Source: Candidatus Chryseopegocella kryptomonas
GTDB taxonomy: Bacteria; Bacteroidota; Ignavibacteria; Kryptoniales; Kryptoniaceae
Reading direction: 5' to 3'
Assembly: GCF_001536065.1 (NCBI RefSeq)
Contig: NZ_CZVW01000008.1
Coordinates: 38,671-102,670 of the forward strand
DNA: 64,000 nt
Position numbers and translations under genes: made by a program. The notes under the pieces are model-generated. The model saw nothing but the letters and a program-made list of their open reading frames with translations. It was not told where the DNA came from and ran no database searches. Below are positions 24,413 through 34,191 of the stretch, one piece after another. Position 1 is the first letter of the stretch. Every line of letters starts with the position of its first letter.

Positions 24413-25372
24413 TTATTGTAAAGAATTTTGCTTGTAAAAATGTTTAATGAGTTCCTCAGCTATTTCAATCGGATTTAAATGCGAATTCTCAATGGAACCA
24501 ACTTTTTCATCAAGCATTTTTTCTCTGTCAAGCGTCCAAAAATTTTCTCTTAACTTCTCCTCAACGATTTCTTTTATTTTAAGTTTCAACTTTTCTTTTC
24601 TCCTTCTTTCAAATTCGCCAGTTTTAATCAGAAAGTCACGATGTTTTTTTATAACTTCAAGAAGCGAATCAACCCCTGCACCCGTGCTTGCAACTGTTTT
24701 TATAACTTCAATTTCCCATTCATCCCTTCTTTGCCTAAAACTTAACACACTTTTAATTGCATTCACAGCCACATCAGCTCCTTCTCTATCGCTTTTGTTA
24801 AGGACAAATATATCGGCTATCTCCATCAATCCTGCTTTCATCGCTTGAATTGAGTCGCCAGATTCAGGGACTAAAACAACCACAACTGTATCAGCAGCTT
24901 TTACTATATCAAGTTCGGATTGCCCAACTCCAACCGTCTCAAAAATTATATACTCAAATCCACCAGCATCAAGTATATCTCCCGCCTCAATTGCTTTCTT
25001 ACTTAATCCTCCCAAACTTCCACGCGTTGCCATACTTCTTATAAATACACCCTCATCAAGTGTTAAGTCGCTCATTCTTACTCTATCGCCAAGCAAAGAT
25101 CCACCTGTAAATGGACTTGTTGGGTCAACCGCGATTATTCCAACTTTTTTGTTTTCGTTTCGTAGAAGTTTCGTCAGTTGAAAGACAAGTGTGCTTTTGC
25201 CTGCGCCCGGTGGTCCCGTGATTCCAATTTTGTAAGCTTTTCCAGTGAATTTGTAAATTTTTTTCAAAAGTTGCTCTGCATCCGGATGTTCGTTTTCAAC
25301 AAGTGAAATTGCTTTTGATAAAGCTCTAAATTCACCTTTTGTTAATCTATCAACAAGTTCAACCACAGACAT
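24413..25372 (-). CDS. meaB: Methylmalonyl-CoA mutase-associated GTPase MeaB
   Basis: A protein of 319 aa of the G3E MeaB/ArgK family, which loads and protects adenosylcobalamin in methylmalonyl-CoA mutase. Walker A is GPPGAGKST (53-61). DPTSPFTGGSLLGDRVRM, ETVGVGQSE (switch/Walker B) and NKSD (base recognition) follow in order. The mutase itself is not in this window. The start codon overlaps the stop of the epimerase gene by one base (TAATG). Confidence 0.93.
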   Translation of the reverse strand: MSVVELVDRLTKGEFRALSKAISLVENEHPDAEQLLKKIYKFTGKAYKIGITGPPGAGKSTLVFQLTKLLRNENKKVGIIAVDPTSPFTGGSLLGDRVRMSDLTLDEGVFIRSMATRGSLGGLSKKAIEAGDILDAGGFEYIIFETVGVGQSELDIVKAADTVVVVLVPESGDSIQAMKAGLMEIADIFVLNKSDREGADVAVNAIKSVLSFRQRRDEWEIEVIKTVASTGAGVDSLLEVIKKHRDFLIKTGEFERRRKEKLKLKIKEIVEEKLRENFWTLDREKMLDEKVGSIENSHLNPIEIAEELIKHFYKQNSLQ

Positions 25373-26298
25373 TAGGACTTAAATTTATTTTTGAAAAACT
25401 CAACCGTCAACTTTAATCCTTCATCAAGCGAAACCTCCGGCTTCCAGCCGAGAACTTTGTTTATCTTCTCATAACTTATAACACTTCTTCTCTGCTCTCC
25501 TGGTTTCGCGGGTCCATGAACTTCATCGCAATTTGCTCCAGTCAAATTTTTTAATTTATGAAAAAGCGTATTCACATCTGTTTCAATTCCCGTTCCAATG
25601 TTGAAAACATCCGACTTATCATAATTCAAAGCCAGAACATTTGCCCTTACGACATCACCTACATAGGTGTAATCTCTCGTTTGAAGCCCATCTCCATTTA
25701 TTATTGGTTGCTCCCCTTTCAACATTTTACTTGTAAAAATTGCCACAACTCCTGCTTCGCCGTGTGGATTTTGTCTTGGTCCATATATGTTGGCATATCT
25801 TAAAACAACATAATTTAAGCCATGGACTTCCTTGTAAAAATAAAGATATTTTTCAACGGTCAATTTTGCCACGCCATAAGGTGAAAGAGGTCTTGTCGGA
25901 TGCTCCTCATCTGCTGGGAAATAATCCTGCTCCCCGTAGATTGCTCCGCCTGTTGATGCAAAAATAAATTTCTTGACACCATATTTAACACACAACTGCA
26001 AAAGGTTCAAACTCCCAATTATATTCACATCTGCATCATAAATTGGGTCTTCAACTGACTTTCTTACATCCATCTGTGCAGCGTGATGATTGACAATGTC
26101 AATTTTTTCGCTCTTAAAAATTTCCTCAATCTTTTTATCTCTTATGTCCATTTGATAAAACTTCGCCTTCGGATTCACATTTTCAATAAATCCAGTTGAT
26201 AAGTTATCAACAACAATAACATTATGCCCGAGTTCAATGTAAGAATCAACAACATGTGAACCGATAAAGCCAGCCCCGCCAGTTACAAGTATGTTCAT
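25372..26298 (-). CDS. NAD-dependent nucleotide-sugar epimerase (UDP-glucose 4-epimerase-like)
   Basis: A protein of 308 aa, an extended short-chain dehydrogenase. The Rossmann motif is GGAGFIG (7-13). The catalytic triad is Thr116 (with Ser115), Tyr141 and Lys145 (YGVAK). RYANIYGPRQNPHGEAGVVAIF and GDGLQTRDYTYVGDVV are typical of GalE-like epimerases in this group. It probably supplies a UDP-hexose or pentose for surface glycans; the exact sugar is not determined. It is linked to the M28 peptidase by a 4-nt overlap and to meaB by a 1-nt overlap. Confidence 0.88.
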   Translation of the reverse strand: MNILVTGGAGFIGSHVVDSYIELGHNVIVVDNLSTGFIENVNPKAKFYQMDIRDKKIEEIFKSEKIDIVNHHAAQMDVRKSVEDPIYDADVNIIGSLNLLQLCVKYGVKKFIFASTGGAIYGEQDYFPADEEHPTRPLSPYGVAKLTVEKYLYFYKEVHGLNYVVLRYANIYGPRQNPHGEAGVVAIFTSKMLKGEQPIINGDGLQTRDYTYVGDVVRANVLALNYDKSDVFNIGTGIETDVNTLFHKLKNLTGANCDEVHGPAKPGEQRRSVISYEKINKVLGWKPEVSLDEGLKLTVEFFKNKFKS

Positions 26299-28379
26299 TT
26301 AACCTCCCTTTTGTTTTTTAAAATTGTTTGCATTTCTTTGATGACATCTTCAATTGCTTCCTCAAGTAATTTAATCTCTCTTTTTACAGCATCAAAATTT
26401 CCCGAATAAAGCATCTCACTTATTCCGGGCAATGGTTGAGAGCCATAGCCAAGATAATAACCTGGTGCATAAATTCTATGCTTATACCAATCACGATTTG
26501 GAAGTCCAGATTTTCGTGTAAATTTCTGCTCAATTTTTTGTAGCTCAATTTTTACGAGCGAATTTCTGATTCTAAAAAGTGAATCGGCATAAATTTTAAA
26601 TAATTTCAATTTTTCCTTTACACTCGCAAAATCAATTCCATTAGATTTCAACTTTGCACCATAATTTTTCTCAATTTGATTCACATATTTTTCCACCTCA
26701 TCTGCATAATCAACATAGTTAAACGGCAAATAATCTGCCGAAGATAACCTCATCAGAGCAATTCCAACAATTTTACACATCGTTTCATGATATTTGAAAG
26801 TTGGGTCGCAAAAGTTTTTCATCCAATAAAAATTGTCAAGTTGGGAGTGATAAACTCCGTATGGACCTGTAAATCTCATATCAATTGACGGAATTCCGGC
26901 GTAATCAAGAAATGCGGTATAATCAGAACCACTTCCCAATCTTCCAATTTTAATGCGAGCTGTATCAGGTGGATTTGAAGATGAATTTTTATTCTGATTT
27001 TTCCACGCTTCAACGAAGATACTGTTCCCAGTTTCTGGATCATCAACAGATTTTATAACTTCTTCAATGAAACGGTCAAGCGATGGAACAGCGCTTGCTC
27101 CGAAATTTTTACCTGAAACAGCAACATCAACATTTATATAAGCGATCGCATTTTTAACCAAGTCATTGTAGTTATCTTCAACCCACTCTGTTGAGCCGAT
27201 TAAACCGTATTCTTCCGCATCCCACGCACAAAATACGATGCTTCTTTTTGGTCTCCATCCGCTTTTCACAAGTTCAGAAAGAGCTCTTGCAGTTTCAAGC
27301 ATCACCGCAGTTCCACTGTTTGGATCAACAGCACCATAAACCCACGCATCGTGATGATTCCCGAAGATAATTTTTTTCTCCGGCTCTTCAAATCCACGCA
27401 ATTCAGCAACAACATTCTTTATCTGTCTTATTTTCCAGTTTGATTTAATTTTCATTTTGACCTTTGCTGGACCAGGTCCAGTGTGATACGCAAAAGGTAA
27501 TCCACCTTGCCATTCCTCCGGAACTACGGGACCGGATAAATTTTCAAGAATTACCTTTGCAATTCCGTAAGATACAGGCATCGTTGGAACTTTGGGCAAA
27601 CTTTTCGCCTGTTCAGGCGAAATTCTCTTCGCATCTTTTGTCGCTGGATATCCGGGCGTGAGTGGATCACCAGGATACTCAAACATATAATAAATGCTTC
27701 CTCTTTGAACCGCTCCCTCAGGTCTCCAAGGTCCACGAGGATAAACATCACCTTTCATATAGCCATCATCCATAGGGTCAGAATAAATAATCAACCCGAT
27801 TGCCCCATTTTCTTCCGCGACTTTCGCTTTTACACCTCTAAACGACTTACCATACCTTGCCATCACAATTTTCCCCCGAACATCAATTCCAAGTTCTTTT
27901 AACTTCTCATAATCCTCAGGCAAACCATAATTAACATACACAACCTGTGCTTCAACTTCTCCATCAGGAGAGTATGCGTTGAAAAATGTAAAGATATTAT
28001 CATCGTAAGTATCTTTATCCCAAAGCCATGATGTTTCTTTTAAGTCAAATTTTATCCTGCTGGGTTGCGTCATTTCAAGCACAACCTCCTCTGGATAAGG
28101 AAGATAAGCCCAATAATCAACGATTTTTGAATTCAATCCGTATGATTTGAAAACGCTATCTATATAAAAAGCAACCTTATAACCCGCTTCACTCCCCGCA
28201 GGATGTGGTTCTTCCGTCAGAATAAATAGATGTCTTTCACAATTCTGAGATTTTGGAATGCTCAAAAACTTCTTCTCCCATTCAATCTGTCTTTGGGTAT
28301 TTTCCCCGAGGAAACCTGTTAAGTTCTGTGCTTGAATTACAAATGAGATAAAAACTAAAAGAAACGATACCCTTTTCAT
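26295..28379 (-). CDS. Exported M28 family metallopeptidase (glutamate carboxypeptidase II-like)
   Basis: A protein of 694 aa. A signal peptide (1-17) leads. A PA domain lies at about 140-260. The M28 catalytic core has zinc ligands His342 (GNHHDAW) and bridging Asp352 (DPNSG), and Glu389-Glu390 (WDAEEYG); the later Asp and the His in YGVYHSQLDN are also present. A C-terminal transferrin-receptor-like dimerisation domain completes it. The layout matches GCPII-type enzymes, which trim C-terminal residues from peptides. It is likely periplasmic or secreted, but has no T9SS sorting domain. Confidence 0.92.
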   Translation of the reverse strand: MKRVSFLLVFISFVIQAQNLTGFLGENTQRQIEWEKKFLSIPKSQNCERHLFILTEEPHPAGSEAGYKVAFYIDSVFKSYGLNSKIVDYWAYLPYPEEVVLEMTQPSRIKFDLKETSWLWDKDTYDDNIFTFFNAYSPDGEVEAQVVYVNYGLPEDYEKLKELGIDVRGKIVMARYGKSFRGVKAKVAEENGAIGLIIYSDPMDDGYMKGDVYPRGPWRPEGAVQRGSIYYMFEYPGDPLTPGYPATKDAKRISPEQAKSLPKVPTMPVSYGIAKVILENLSGPVVPEEWQGGLPFAYHTGPGPAKVKMKIKSNWKIRQIKNVVAELRGFEEPEKKIIFGNHHDAWVYGAVDPNSGTAVMLETARALSELVKSGWRPKRSIVFCAWDAEEYGLIGSTEWVEDNYNDLVKNAIAYINVDVAVSGKNFGASAVPSLDRFIEEVIKSVDDPETGNSIFVEAWKNQNKNSSSNPPDTARIKIGRLGSGSDYTAFLDYAGIPSIDMRFTGPYGVYHSQLDNFYWMKNFCDPTFKYHETMCKIVGIALMRLSSADYLPFNYVDYADEVEKYVNQIEKNYGAKLKSNGIDFASVKEKLKLFKIYADSLFRIRNSLVKIELQKIEQKFTRKSGLPNRDWYKHRIYAPGYYLGYGSQPLPGISEMLYSGNFDAVKREIKLLEEAIEDVIKEMQTILKNKREVK

Positions 28380-28429
28380 TTCAAGTCTTTTTGTAGGAAT
28401 TTAAAAAATTGAAAAGATAAAATCAACCC

Positions 28430-29362
28430 CTAAAACCATGGACTTAGTTCAATTCTTCTTAATCCAAATTGATGAGCAAGTTTTATCGCTTCTCTATATT
28501 CTTGAACCGTTATTCTTCGTGCCAGTTCTGGTTTTAGAAAAGCATTGAAATAAGGTCTATATTGTGCCATAATGTTAACATAAGTATCCTTTGAAATCTC
28601 GTTTGCAATAAACTCAAAAACCTTTGCCGAACCTGCTATATTATTTGGAAGGACAAGGTGACGAACAAGCAAACCTTTCACTGCTATACCATCAGATATT
28701 TCAAGGTCTCCAACCTGTCGCCACATTTCTTTCACTGCTGGGCGAACAACATCCCAGTAATCTGGAACACCTGAATATCTCAAACCATTTGCGTTATCAG
28801 AATACTTTATATCAGGCATGTAAATATCAACGATCCCTTCAAGCAACTTCAAAGTTTCAACTGACTCATACCCACCACAATTATAAACGATTGGAACTTT
28901 TAATCCCTTTTTAACTGCAATCCAAATGGCTTCAACGATTTGCGGAACATAATGCGTGGGCGTTACAAGGTTAATGTTATGGCAACCCAATCTCTGAAGA
29001 TAAAGCATTGAATCAGCAAGTGTTGAGACATTGATAATCTCACCAACTTTAAATCTGCTTATTTCATAGTTTTGACAATAAATGCAATTCATATTACAAC
29101 TTGCGAAAAAAATCGTCCCCGACCCATGACTTCCTACAAGACACGGCTCTTCGCCAAAGTGCGGGTGAACCCCGGAAATTATGATTTCGCTTCCAACTCT
29201 ACATTTACCCTTTTTTCCCGAATATCTATTCACATGACAATTCCTCGGACAAAGCGTGCAATCGCTTAGAATTTGTTTTAAAATCTCAACCCTTTCTTTT
29301 AAAATCCCTTTTCGTTCTAATTCAATATATCCTGGCTCATATGTTTGCGCTTTAACTTGCAT
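28430..29362 (-). CDS. PflX-like radical SAM protein
   Basis: A protein of 310 aa in the group annotated as putative pyruvate-formate-lyase-activating enzyme PflX (COG1313). An N-terminal Cys cluster (Cys35, Cys38, Cys42, Cys54) precedes the radical SAM motif Cys89-x3-Cys93-x2-Cys96 in SCNMNCIYCQNYEIS. VIVYNCGGYES-like and YMPDIKYSD motifs are seen. The real substrate of this group is unknown, and no glycyl-radical enzyme lies nearby. A possible promoter region is only 24 nt, after a terminator hairpin. Confidence 0.85.
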   Translation of the reverse strand: MQVKAQTYEPGYIELERKGILKERVEILKQILSDCTLCPRNCHVNRYSGKKGKCRVGSEIIISGVHPHFGEEPCLVGSHGSGTIFFASCNMNCIYCQNYEISRFKVGEIINVSTLADSMLYLQRLGCHNINLVTPTHYVPQIVEAIWIAVKKGLKVPIVYNCGGYESVETLKLLEGIVDIYMPDIKYSDNANGLRYSGVPDYWDVVRPAVKEMWRQVGDLEISDGIAVKGLLVRHLVLPNNIAGSAKVFEFIANEISKDTYVNIMAQYRPYFNAFLKPELARRITVQEYREAIKLAHQFGLRRIELSPWF

Positions 29363-29386
29363 AGCCAGTTAGGCAAATTAATTAAC

Positions 29387-29409
29387 ATCCCCCGGGAAAC
29401 CCGGGGGAT
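29387..29409 (-). terminator. Strong hairpin after the SPW-like gene
   Basis: A perfect 10-bp stem ATCCCCCGGG/CCCGGGGGAT with an AAA (+ strand) loop lies 6 nt past the SPW-like gene stop. Only a weak T-rich tail follows on the minus strand (GTTAATTAATTTG), so it may act as a terminator or as a processing/stability hairpin between two genes of one transcript. Confidence 0.65.
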
Positions 29410-29414
29410 CGTAG

Positions 29415-29738
29415 TTATGATGTTGGTTTAGTTAAAGCACCCCAGAATCCAAGAACAATGAGAATAATACCAACTATGATTGGGTTAGCAATTCCTTGTA
29501 AGCCAGAAATATAAGCGCAGATACCAAGCCAAATCCCTGCTATACCAATAATTGCTGAGAAAATTTTCAGCAAACCTTTAATAGGGCTTACAAATACCCA
29601 AAGACCAAGTGTGAATGAAAAAATACCCGTTAAGAGATACAAAATTTCAAAGTTTTCTTTGTTGACACTAATCCCCATTAAACCTGAACCAAGAAGAAGC
29701 CATAATCCCACAATGAAGGTTGCCCAAAATTGCCACAT
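29415..29738 (-). CDS. SPW-repeat-like small membrane protein
   Basis: A protein of 107 aa with four membrane helices arranged as two similar halves. Each half begins near a Trp-rich strand: WATFIVGLWLLLGSGLMG and the LGLWVFVSPIKG region. This resembles the SPW repeat family, whose function is unknown. A good ribosome site, GGGGAGG, precedes ATG 29738. It is monocistronic, flanked by hairpins on both sides, and its leader contains one. Confidence 0.7.
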   Translation of the reverse strand: MWQFWATFIVGLWLLLGSGLMGISVNKENFEILYLLTGIFSFTLGLWVFVSPIKGLLKIFSAIIGIAGIWLGICAYISGLQGIANPIIVGIILIVLGFWGALTKPTS

Positions 29739-29775
29739 GGCGGATCCTCCCCTTTAATTTTTTTATTTTCTGAAA

Positions 29776-29794
29776 TGCCCGTTTTTAACGGGCA
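29776..29794. other. Hairpin in the SPW gene leader / divergent region
   Basis: TGCCCGTT and AACGGGCA form an 8-bp stem around TTT (+ strand), about 37 nt upstream of the SPW-like ATG on the minus strand. Either strand has only a weak U tract after it. It may be a leader regulatory or stabilising hairpin, or an old terminator. The rest of 29739-29943 is AT-rich with no clear promoter motif. Confidence 0.4.
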
Positions 29795-29943
29795 AAATTT
29801 TCTTTGCAACATTGTGGACATGTTTCGCTTTACAAATTTTTTATCTATTTTAATTTAAAAAATTTTAATCTTTTTATCAATGATGTTCAAATTTGATTTT
29901 TTCCCGTTTTTTCCTCAAATTCAATAAAAAAATCTGGCGATAG

Positions 29944-30903
29944 ATGAGCAACCCTGAATACTATCAGCTCTTCGGAATCCGTGAGTATAAACCAAACTAC
30001 GCACTTCACATTTTTCTCTTTGTGATCACATTTTTCACCGTCACACTGGCGGGTGTTCAATGGGTACTTAAAGATCCATTTGAGTTAAGTAATTTGCACT
30101 ATGGTTTGCCTTATTCACTTTCAATTCTCTTTATAATTGCATCGCATGAATTTGGGCACTATTTCGCTGCAAAGAAACACGGCGTGACAACAACTCTTCC
30201 ATTCTTTATCCCATTCCCCCCAATTCCATTTGTTTTAAACTTTGGAACCCTTGGTGCGGTTATACGAATAAAATCTTTAATCCCAAACAGAAAAGCTTTA
30301 TTTGACATCGGCGTCGCAGGACCAATTGCCGGTTTTATAGCAACACTTCTTGTGTTAATTTACGGCTTTGAAAATTTACCTGACATTGAGTATCTCTATC
30401 AAATTCACCCTGAATATCGTTTTCTTCCTTCTCTACCAAAAGGAGATTTAACTTTTGGAGATACACTCCTCTTCTTCTTTTTCAGAAAATTATTTTCAAT
30501 TTTGAACCCGGATGCCTTTATTCCACCGATGAATGAGATTTACCACTATCCTTATCTTTGTGCAGGATGGTTTGGTCTTCTGGTAACTGCGATGAATTTA
30601 ATTCCAGTAGGTCAGCTTGATGGAGGACACATTATCTTCGCAATGTTTGGTGATAGGCATAAATACATTGCACGTGGATTTTTTTACAGTTTGATCTTTT
30701 TCGGTCTTTTTGGAATTTTTGAGCAAAACCTTGGCTGGCCAGGTTGGCTTGTGTGGGCTTTCGTTCTGTATTTTATAGTAAAAATTGAGCATCCACCAAT
30801 TGGAACATTCGGAATGCTTGATAAAAAACGAAAAATAATCGGATGGATTACGATTTTAATTTTCTTTCTCTCAATATCACCCGTCCCAATCACAATAAAA
30901 TGA
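29944..30903 (+). CDS. M50 (site-2 protease family) membrane metalloprotease
   Basis: A protein of 319 aa, polytopic. The intramembrane zinc site is His68-Glu69-x2-His72 (ASHEFGHYFAA), with Asp226 in NLIPVGQLDGGH as the third ligand. The layout, lacking a PDZ domain, is like the small plant/cyanobacterial EGY-type site-2 proteases, not RseP. It may cleave membrane-bound regulators, but no anti-sigma factor is nearby. No Shine-Dalgarno precedes ATG 29944. It starts a + strand block and lies 8 nt before a lipoprotein gene. Confidence 0.9.
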   Translation: MSNPEYYQLFGIREYKPNYALHIFLFVITFFTVTLAGVQWVLKDPFELSNLHYGLPYSLSILFIIASHEFGHYFAAKKHGVTTTLPFFIPFPPIPFVLNFGTLGAVIRIKSLIPNRKALFDIGVAGPIAGFIATLLVLIYGFENLPDIEYLYQIHPEYRFLPSLPKGDLTFGDTLLFFFFRKLFSILNPDAFIPPMNEIYHYPYLCAGWFGLLVTAMNLIPVGQLDGGHIIFAMFGDRHKYIARGFFYSLIFFGLFGIFEQNLGWPGWLVWAFVLYFIVKIEHPPIGTFGMLDKKRKIIGWITILIFFLSISPVPITIK

Positions 30904-30911
30904 GTCGCTAA

Positions 30912-31727
30912 ATGAAAAAGGCATTTTTCTTTCTATGCGCTGTTTTAATTTACGCCTGTAAAGATTCTGATTTGGGCTTTATTGATGTCAATTTTTCAAA
31001 TCCACCGATTGTTAAAAACTTAAAAGTTGAACCTCAAAAAGTAAATCTTGACACAATCATAATTGGAGGTGAAAAAAATCCCGAAGACACACTCAATATA
31101 ACATTTAAACTCACCGCAACTGTCATAGACAAAGACGGACAGATGGACATCGCAGAAACTTTATATCAAATTTTAAATCCGTTAAGAGGTGCGATTTTAA
31201 AAAGTGGCAAATTGAATAGAGTTAACGATTCAACTTTTTATGGAGAACCGAATTTTAAAATTAAAAGGAAAGAAAGTGGAATTTATTTTGTCAAGGTTTA
31301 TTCTGTTGATAAATCTGGAATTTCGGGGAATGAAGTTTATTTTAGTTTTGAAGTTTATCGTGGCAATCGTCCGCCAGTTATTTCAGAACTTAACGCACCT
31401 GATACAGTTTTCCTGCAATCTCAAACAGTTCTAATAAAAATGACAATTAAAGCAACCGACCCAGACGGAGATAACGATATAAAAACTGTTCAATTTAACT
31501 CATTTAAACCAGATGGTTCTCCATCGTCCGGAAATCCATTCAGAATGTATGATGACGGCAATGCAAGCGGAATTAGCGGTGATGATAAAGCTGGTGATGG
31601 AATTTACTCAATTATAATCCAACTACCACCGAGCACGCAAAAAGGCAGATATAGATTTGAATTTCAAGCGATAGACAGAGCAAATGAAACAAGTAACATC
31701 ATAACACACTTTTTGACTGTCCTATGA
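30912..31727 (+). CDS. Lipoprotein with Ig/cadherin-like domains
   Basis: A protein of 271 aa. The N-terminus is a lipoprotein signal with LIYAC, so Cys16 would be lipidated. Two beta-sandwich-like regions follow (about 22-148 and 150-271), the second opening RPPVISELNAPDTV and containing acidic loops (ATDPDGDND, DDGNASGISGDDKAGDG) that look calcium-binding. No catalytic motif is seen. It lies between the M50 protease and a T9SS cargo gene, overlapping the latter by 4 nt, and is probably a surface or periplasmic structural protein. Confidence 0.7.
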   Translation: MKKAFFFLCAVLIYACKDSDLGFIDVNFSNPPIVKNLKVEPQKVNLDTIIIGGEKNPEDTLNITFKLTATVIDKDGQMDIAETLYQILNPLRGAILKSGKLNRVNDSTFYGEPNFKIKRKESGIYFVKVYSVDKSGISGNEVYFSFEVYRGNRPPVISELNAPDTVFLQSQTVLIKMTIKATDPDGDNDIKTVQFNSFKPDGSPSSGNPFRMYDDGNASGISGDDKAGDGIYSIIIQLPPSTQKGRYRFEFQAIDRANETSNIITHFLTVL

Positions 31728-33241
31728 GGATAAAACTGGTTGTGTTAATTTTTTGCCTTTTAAATTTTTCGTTCTCGCAATTAAAACTTAGCTATGAATT
31801 TAACGCACAAAGTTTATCAAATTTGCCAGCTGGAAATATCATCACAAATTTGTGTGCTTGTGGCGATACAATCTGGGTTGGTTCAAGTAAAGGTTTAAGC
31901 AGAACAACCGACGGCGGACGAACATGGAAAAATTATTATCAAACTCCTGAATTTGGAACAAGCAAAATATCTGCAATCGCTTGTAAGAATGGTGTTATCT
32001 GGGTTGCAACCGCAAGGACTGTTAAAATAGATAACAATCAATTTCCCGAAGGGCTTGGCTTATTGTATTCAACCGACGGAGGAGAAACTTGGACCAAAAT
32101 AGAACAACCAATTGACACAAGAACCGACACGATTGAAATATACGGAATTAATCAACTAAAAACTTTGCCCATAACGACAACGATAAATAACATAACTTAT
32201 GATATTGCGATTACAAAGGACGCCGTCTTCATTGCTTCATTTGCAGGTGGATTGAGAAAATCAACTGATATGGGAAAAACTTGGCAAAGGGTTGTTTTAC
32301 CACCTGACTTTTTAAATCAAATTAGCCCTGACGAAAATCTAAATTTTGAGCTTGATCCTGTCAAAAATTACAATCACCGTGTTTTTTCAGTTATCGCCGT
32401 TGATGACTCAATTATATGGGTTGGAACTGCGGATGGAATAAACAAATCAATAGACGGAGGCAAAACTTGGATAAAATATAACCACCAGAATCAAACATCG
32501 CCAATTTCTGGAAATTTTGTCGTTGCCCTTGGAAATCAAAAAATTAAAAATGGAAATGAATACAAAAACATAATCTGGGGTGCGACAATTAACGCAAATG
32601 ATCCAGATGAGTATAAAGCATTGAGTTTTTCAGAAGATGGTGGAAACACTTGGCGTGTCACACTCATTGGTGAATTTGTTCACAATCTTGATTTCAGGGA
32701 TTCTATTGTTTACGCTGTCAGTGACAATGGACTTTGGCGGACAACGAATTTCGGACAAACTTGGGAAAAAGCGGGAAAAATTGTTGATTTATCCTCACAT
32801 CAATCAATTAACACAAATATCTTTTATTCAATTGCTGTTCAAGGCGATACAATCTGGGCTGGAAGTGCAGATGGGCTTGTAAAGTTCTCCGATTCAGAAA
32901 CTTTTGGCAGCAACTGGAAAATTTTTAGGGCTTATGAAAAAGTTTCGGGAACTGAAAAAACATATGCTTATCCGAACCCATTTTCCCCATGGAATGAAGT
33001 AGCAAGAATTCACTATAGCGTTGAAAATCCCCAAAGCAAGGTTACAATTGAAATTTTTGATTTTGGAATGAGAAAAATTAAAACTTTAATTATGAATGCT
33101 CCACGAACAGGAAAAAGAGAATATGATGAGGTCTGGGATGGTAAAGATGATGAAGGAAATGTTGTCCCGAATGGAGTTTATTTTTATAGAGTTAAAATAG
33201 ACGAAAAAGAACTATATGGCAAAATACTCGTTGTCCAGTAA
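31724..33241 (+). CDS. T9SS-exported beta-propeller protein with C-terminal sorting domain
   Basis: A protein of 505 aa. A signal peptide (1-18) is followed by repeated BNR/Asp-box-like blades, for example TTDGGRTWKNYY, STDGGETWTKI, SIDGGKTWIKY and SEDGGNTWRVT. The last ~90 residues begin YAYPNPFSPWNEV and end in a FlgD-like Ig module (VWDGKDDEGN, PNGVYFYRVKID, GKILVVQ), the hallmark of T9SS type A sorting. It should be secreted and attached at the cell surface. The ligand is unknown. It overlaps the next barrel gene by 26 nt. Confidence 0.88.
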   Translation: MRIKLVVLIFCLLNFSFSQLKLSYEFNAQSLSNLPAGNIITNLCACGDTIWVGSSKGLSRTTDGGRTWKNYYQTPEFGTSKISAIACKNGVIWVATARTVKIDNNQFPEGLGLLYSTDGGETWTKIEQPIDTRTDTIEIYGINQLKTLPITTTINNITYDIAITKDAVFIASFAGGLRKSTDMGKTWQRVVLPPDFLNQISPDENLNFELDPVKNYNHRVFSVIAVDDSIIWVGTADGINKSIDGGKTWIKYNHQNQTSPISGNFVVALGNQKIKNGNEYKNIIWGATINANDPDEYKALSFSEDGGNTWRVTLIGEFVHNLDFRDSIVYAVSDNGLWRTTNFGQTWEKAGKIVDLSSHQSINTNIFYSIAVQGDTIWAGSADGLVKFSDSETFGSNWKIFRAYEKVSGTEKTYAYPNPFSPWNEVARIHYSVENPQSKVTIEIFDFGMRKIKTLIMNAPRTGKREYDEVWDGKDDEGNVVPNGVYFYRVKIDEKELYGKILVVQ

Positions 33242-34178
33242 AATAATTTTTTTGCTTTTATTTCTTTTTTCAACAGTTAAAGCACAGAATCTTTCAATTG
33301 CTTCATTTTCACGACTTGGATTTGGCTCACGAGGGATTGCGCTTGGAAATGCTATGGGCTCTGTTACTTATGGTGAAGTTACGGGATATTATAATCCCGC
33401 TGTTTTACCATTTGCAAATTTGAAAAAAGCATCACTTACAATTGGAATTCTTTCACTTGACCGAAATCTTGATTTTCTTCATTATACTCAATCTCTTTAC
33501 CCAACCGCTGGATTTTCAATTTTTTTAATTCGTGCTGGGGTAAAAAATATAGAAGCAAGAGATGCGGATGGATATATCATTGAAAATCTTAACACAAGCG
33601 AATATCTTCTCGGTTTCTCGTTTTCAAATAGAATTGTTAACAAATTGTCAATCGGCATATCTTTAAAATTTTACTACAATAAACTATACCACGAGGTTAA
33701 ATCGCAAACCCTTGGGATTGATTTCGGAACTTTGTTTCAACTTAACGATAATATATCTTTTGCATTTTCCATACATGATTTAAACTCTGGCTATAAATGG
33801 GATTCATCAATAATTTACCAAGAGAAAGGACGCACATTTACAGAAAAATTTCCTGTGACGAAAAGATTTTCCGCATCATATGTTCTAAAAGATATTTTAC
33901 TTTTCTCCGCTGATTTAAATGTCATCGGCGTTGAAAAGAAATTTAATTTTGGAACTGAAATTTTCCCTTTGTATTTTTTATCAAAACAGTTTAAAAATAT
34001 AGCAAGTAATTTTTGCATCAGAGGAGGCGTTGAATTTTTTGACTATGTTCGTTTTTCAACTGGCTTCGGGATAAGTCGTAAAGTTGGAAATTTCACTTTT
34101 ACATTTGACTATACTTATAAATTTGAAAGATATGCACCATCTGGAATTCAATTCTTAACAATTGGAATAGAAATTTAA
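33216..34178 (+). CDS. PorV/PorQ-like (UPF0164) outer-membrane barrel protein 1
   Basis: A protein of 320 aa. A signal peptide (about 1-23) is followed by the family N-terminus: FGSRGIALGNAMGSVTYGEVTGYYNPA (a plug-like loop with the 'YYNPA' mark). The rest is a series of amphipathic strands ending in a short Ile-Glu-Ile tail. The family contains PorV and PorQ, outer-membrane partners of the T9SS translocon and attachment complex. It follows a T9SS cargo gene (26-nt overlap) and precedes a second paralog by 13 nt, so the pair may help to display that cargo. Confidence 0.82.
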   Translation: MAKYSLSSKIIFLLLFLFSTVKAQNLSIASFSRLGFGSRGIALGNAMGSVTYGEVTGYYNPAVLPFANLKKASLTIGILSLDRNLDFLHYTQSLYPTAGFSIFLIRAGVKNIEARDADGYIIENLNTSEYLLGFSFSNRIVNKLSIGISLKFYYNKLYHEVKSQTLGIDFGTLFQLNDNISFAFSIHDLNSGYKWDSSIIYQEKGRTFTEKFPVTKRFSASYVLKDILLFSADLNVIGVEKKFNFGTEIFPLYFLSKQFKNIASNFCIRGGVEFFDYVRFSTGFGISRKVGNFTFTFDYTYKFERYAPSGIQFLTIGIEI

Positions 34179-34191
34179 AGTTCAAGATTTT

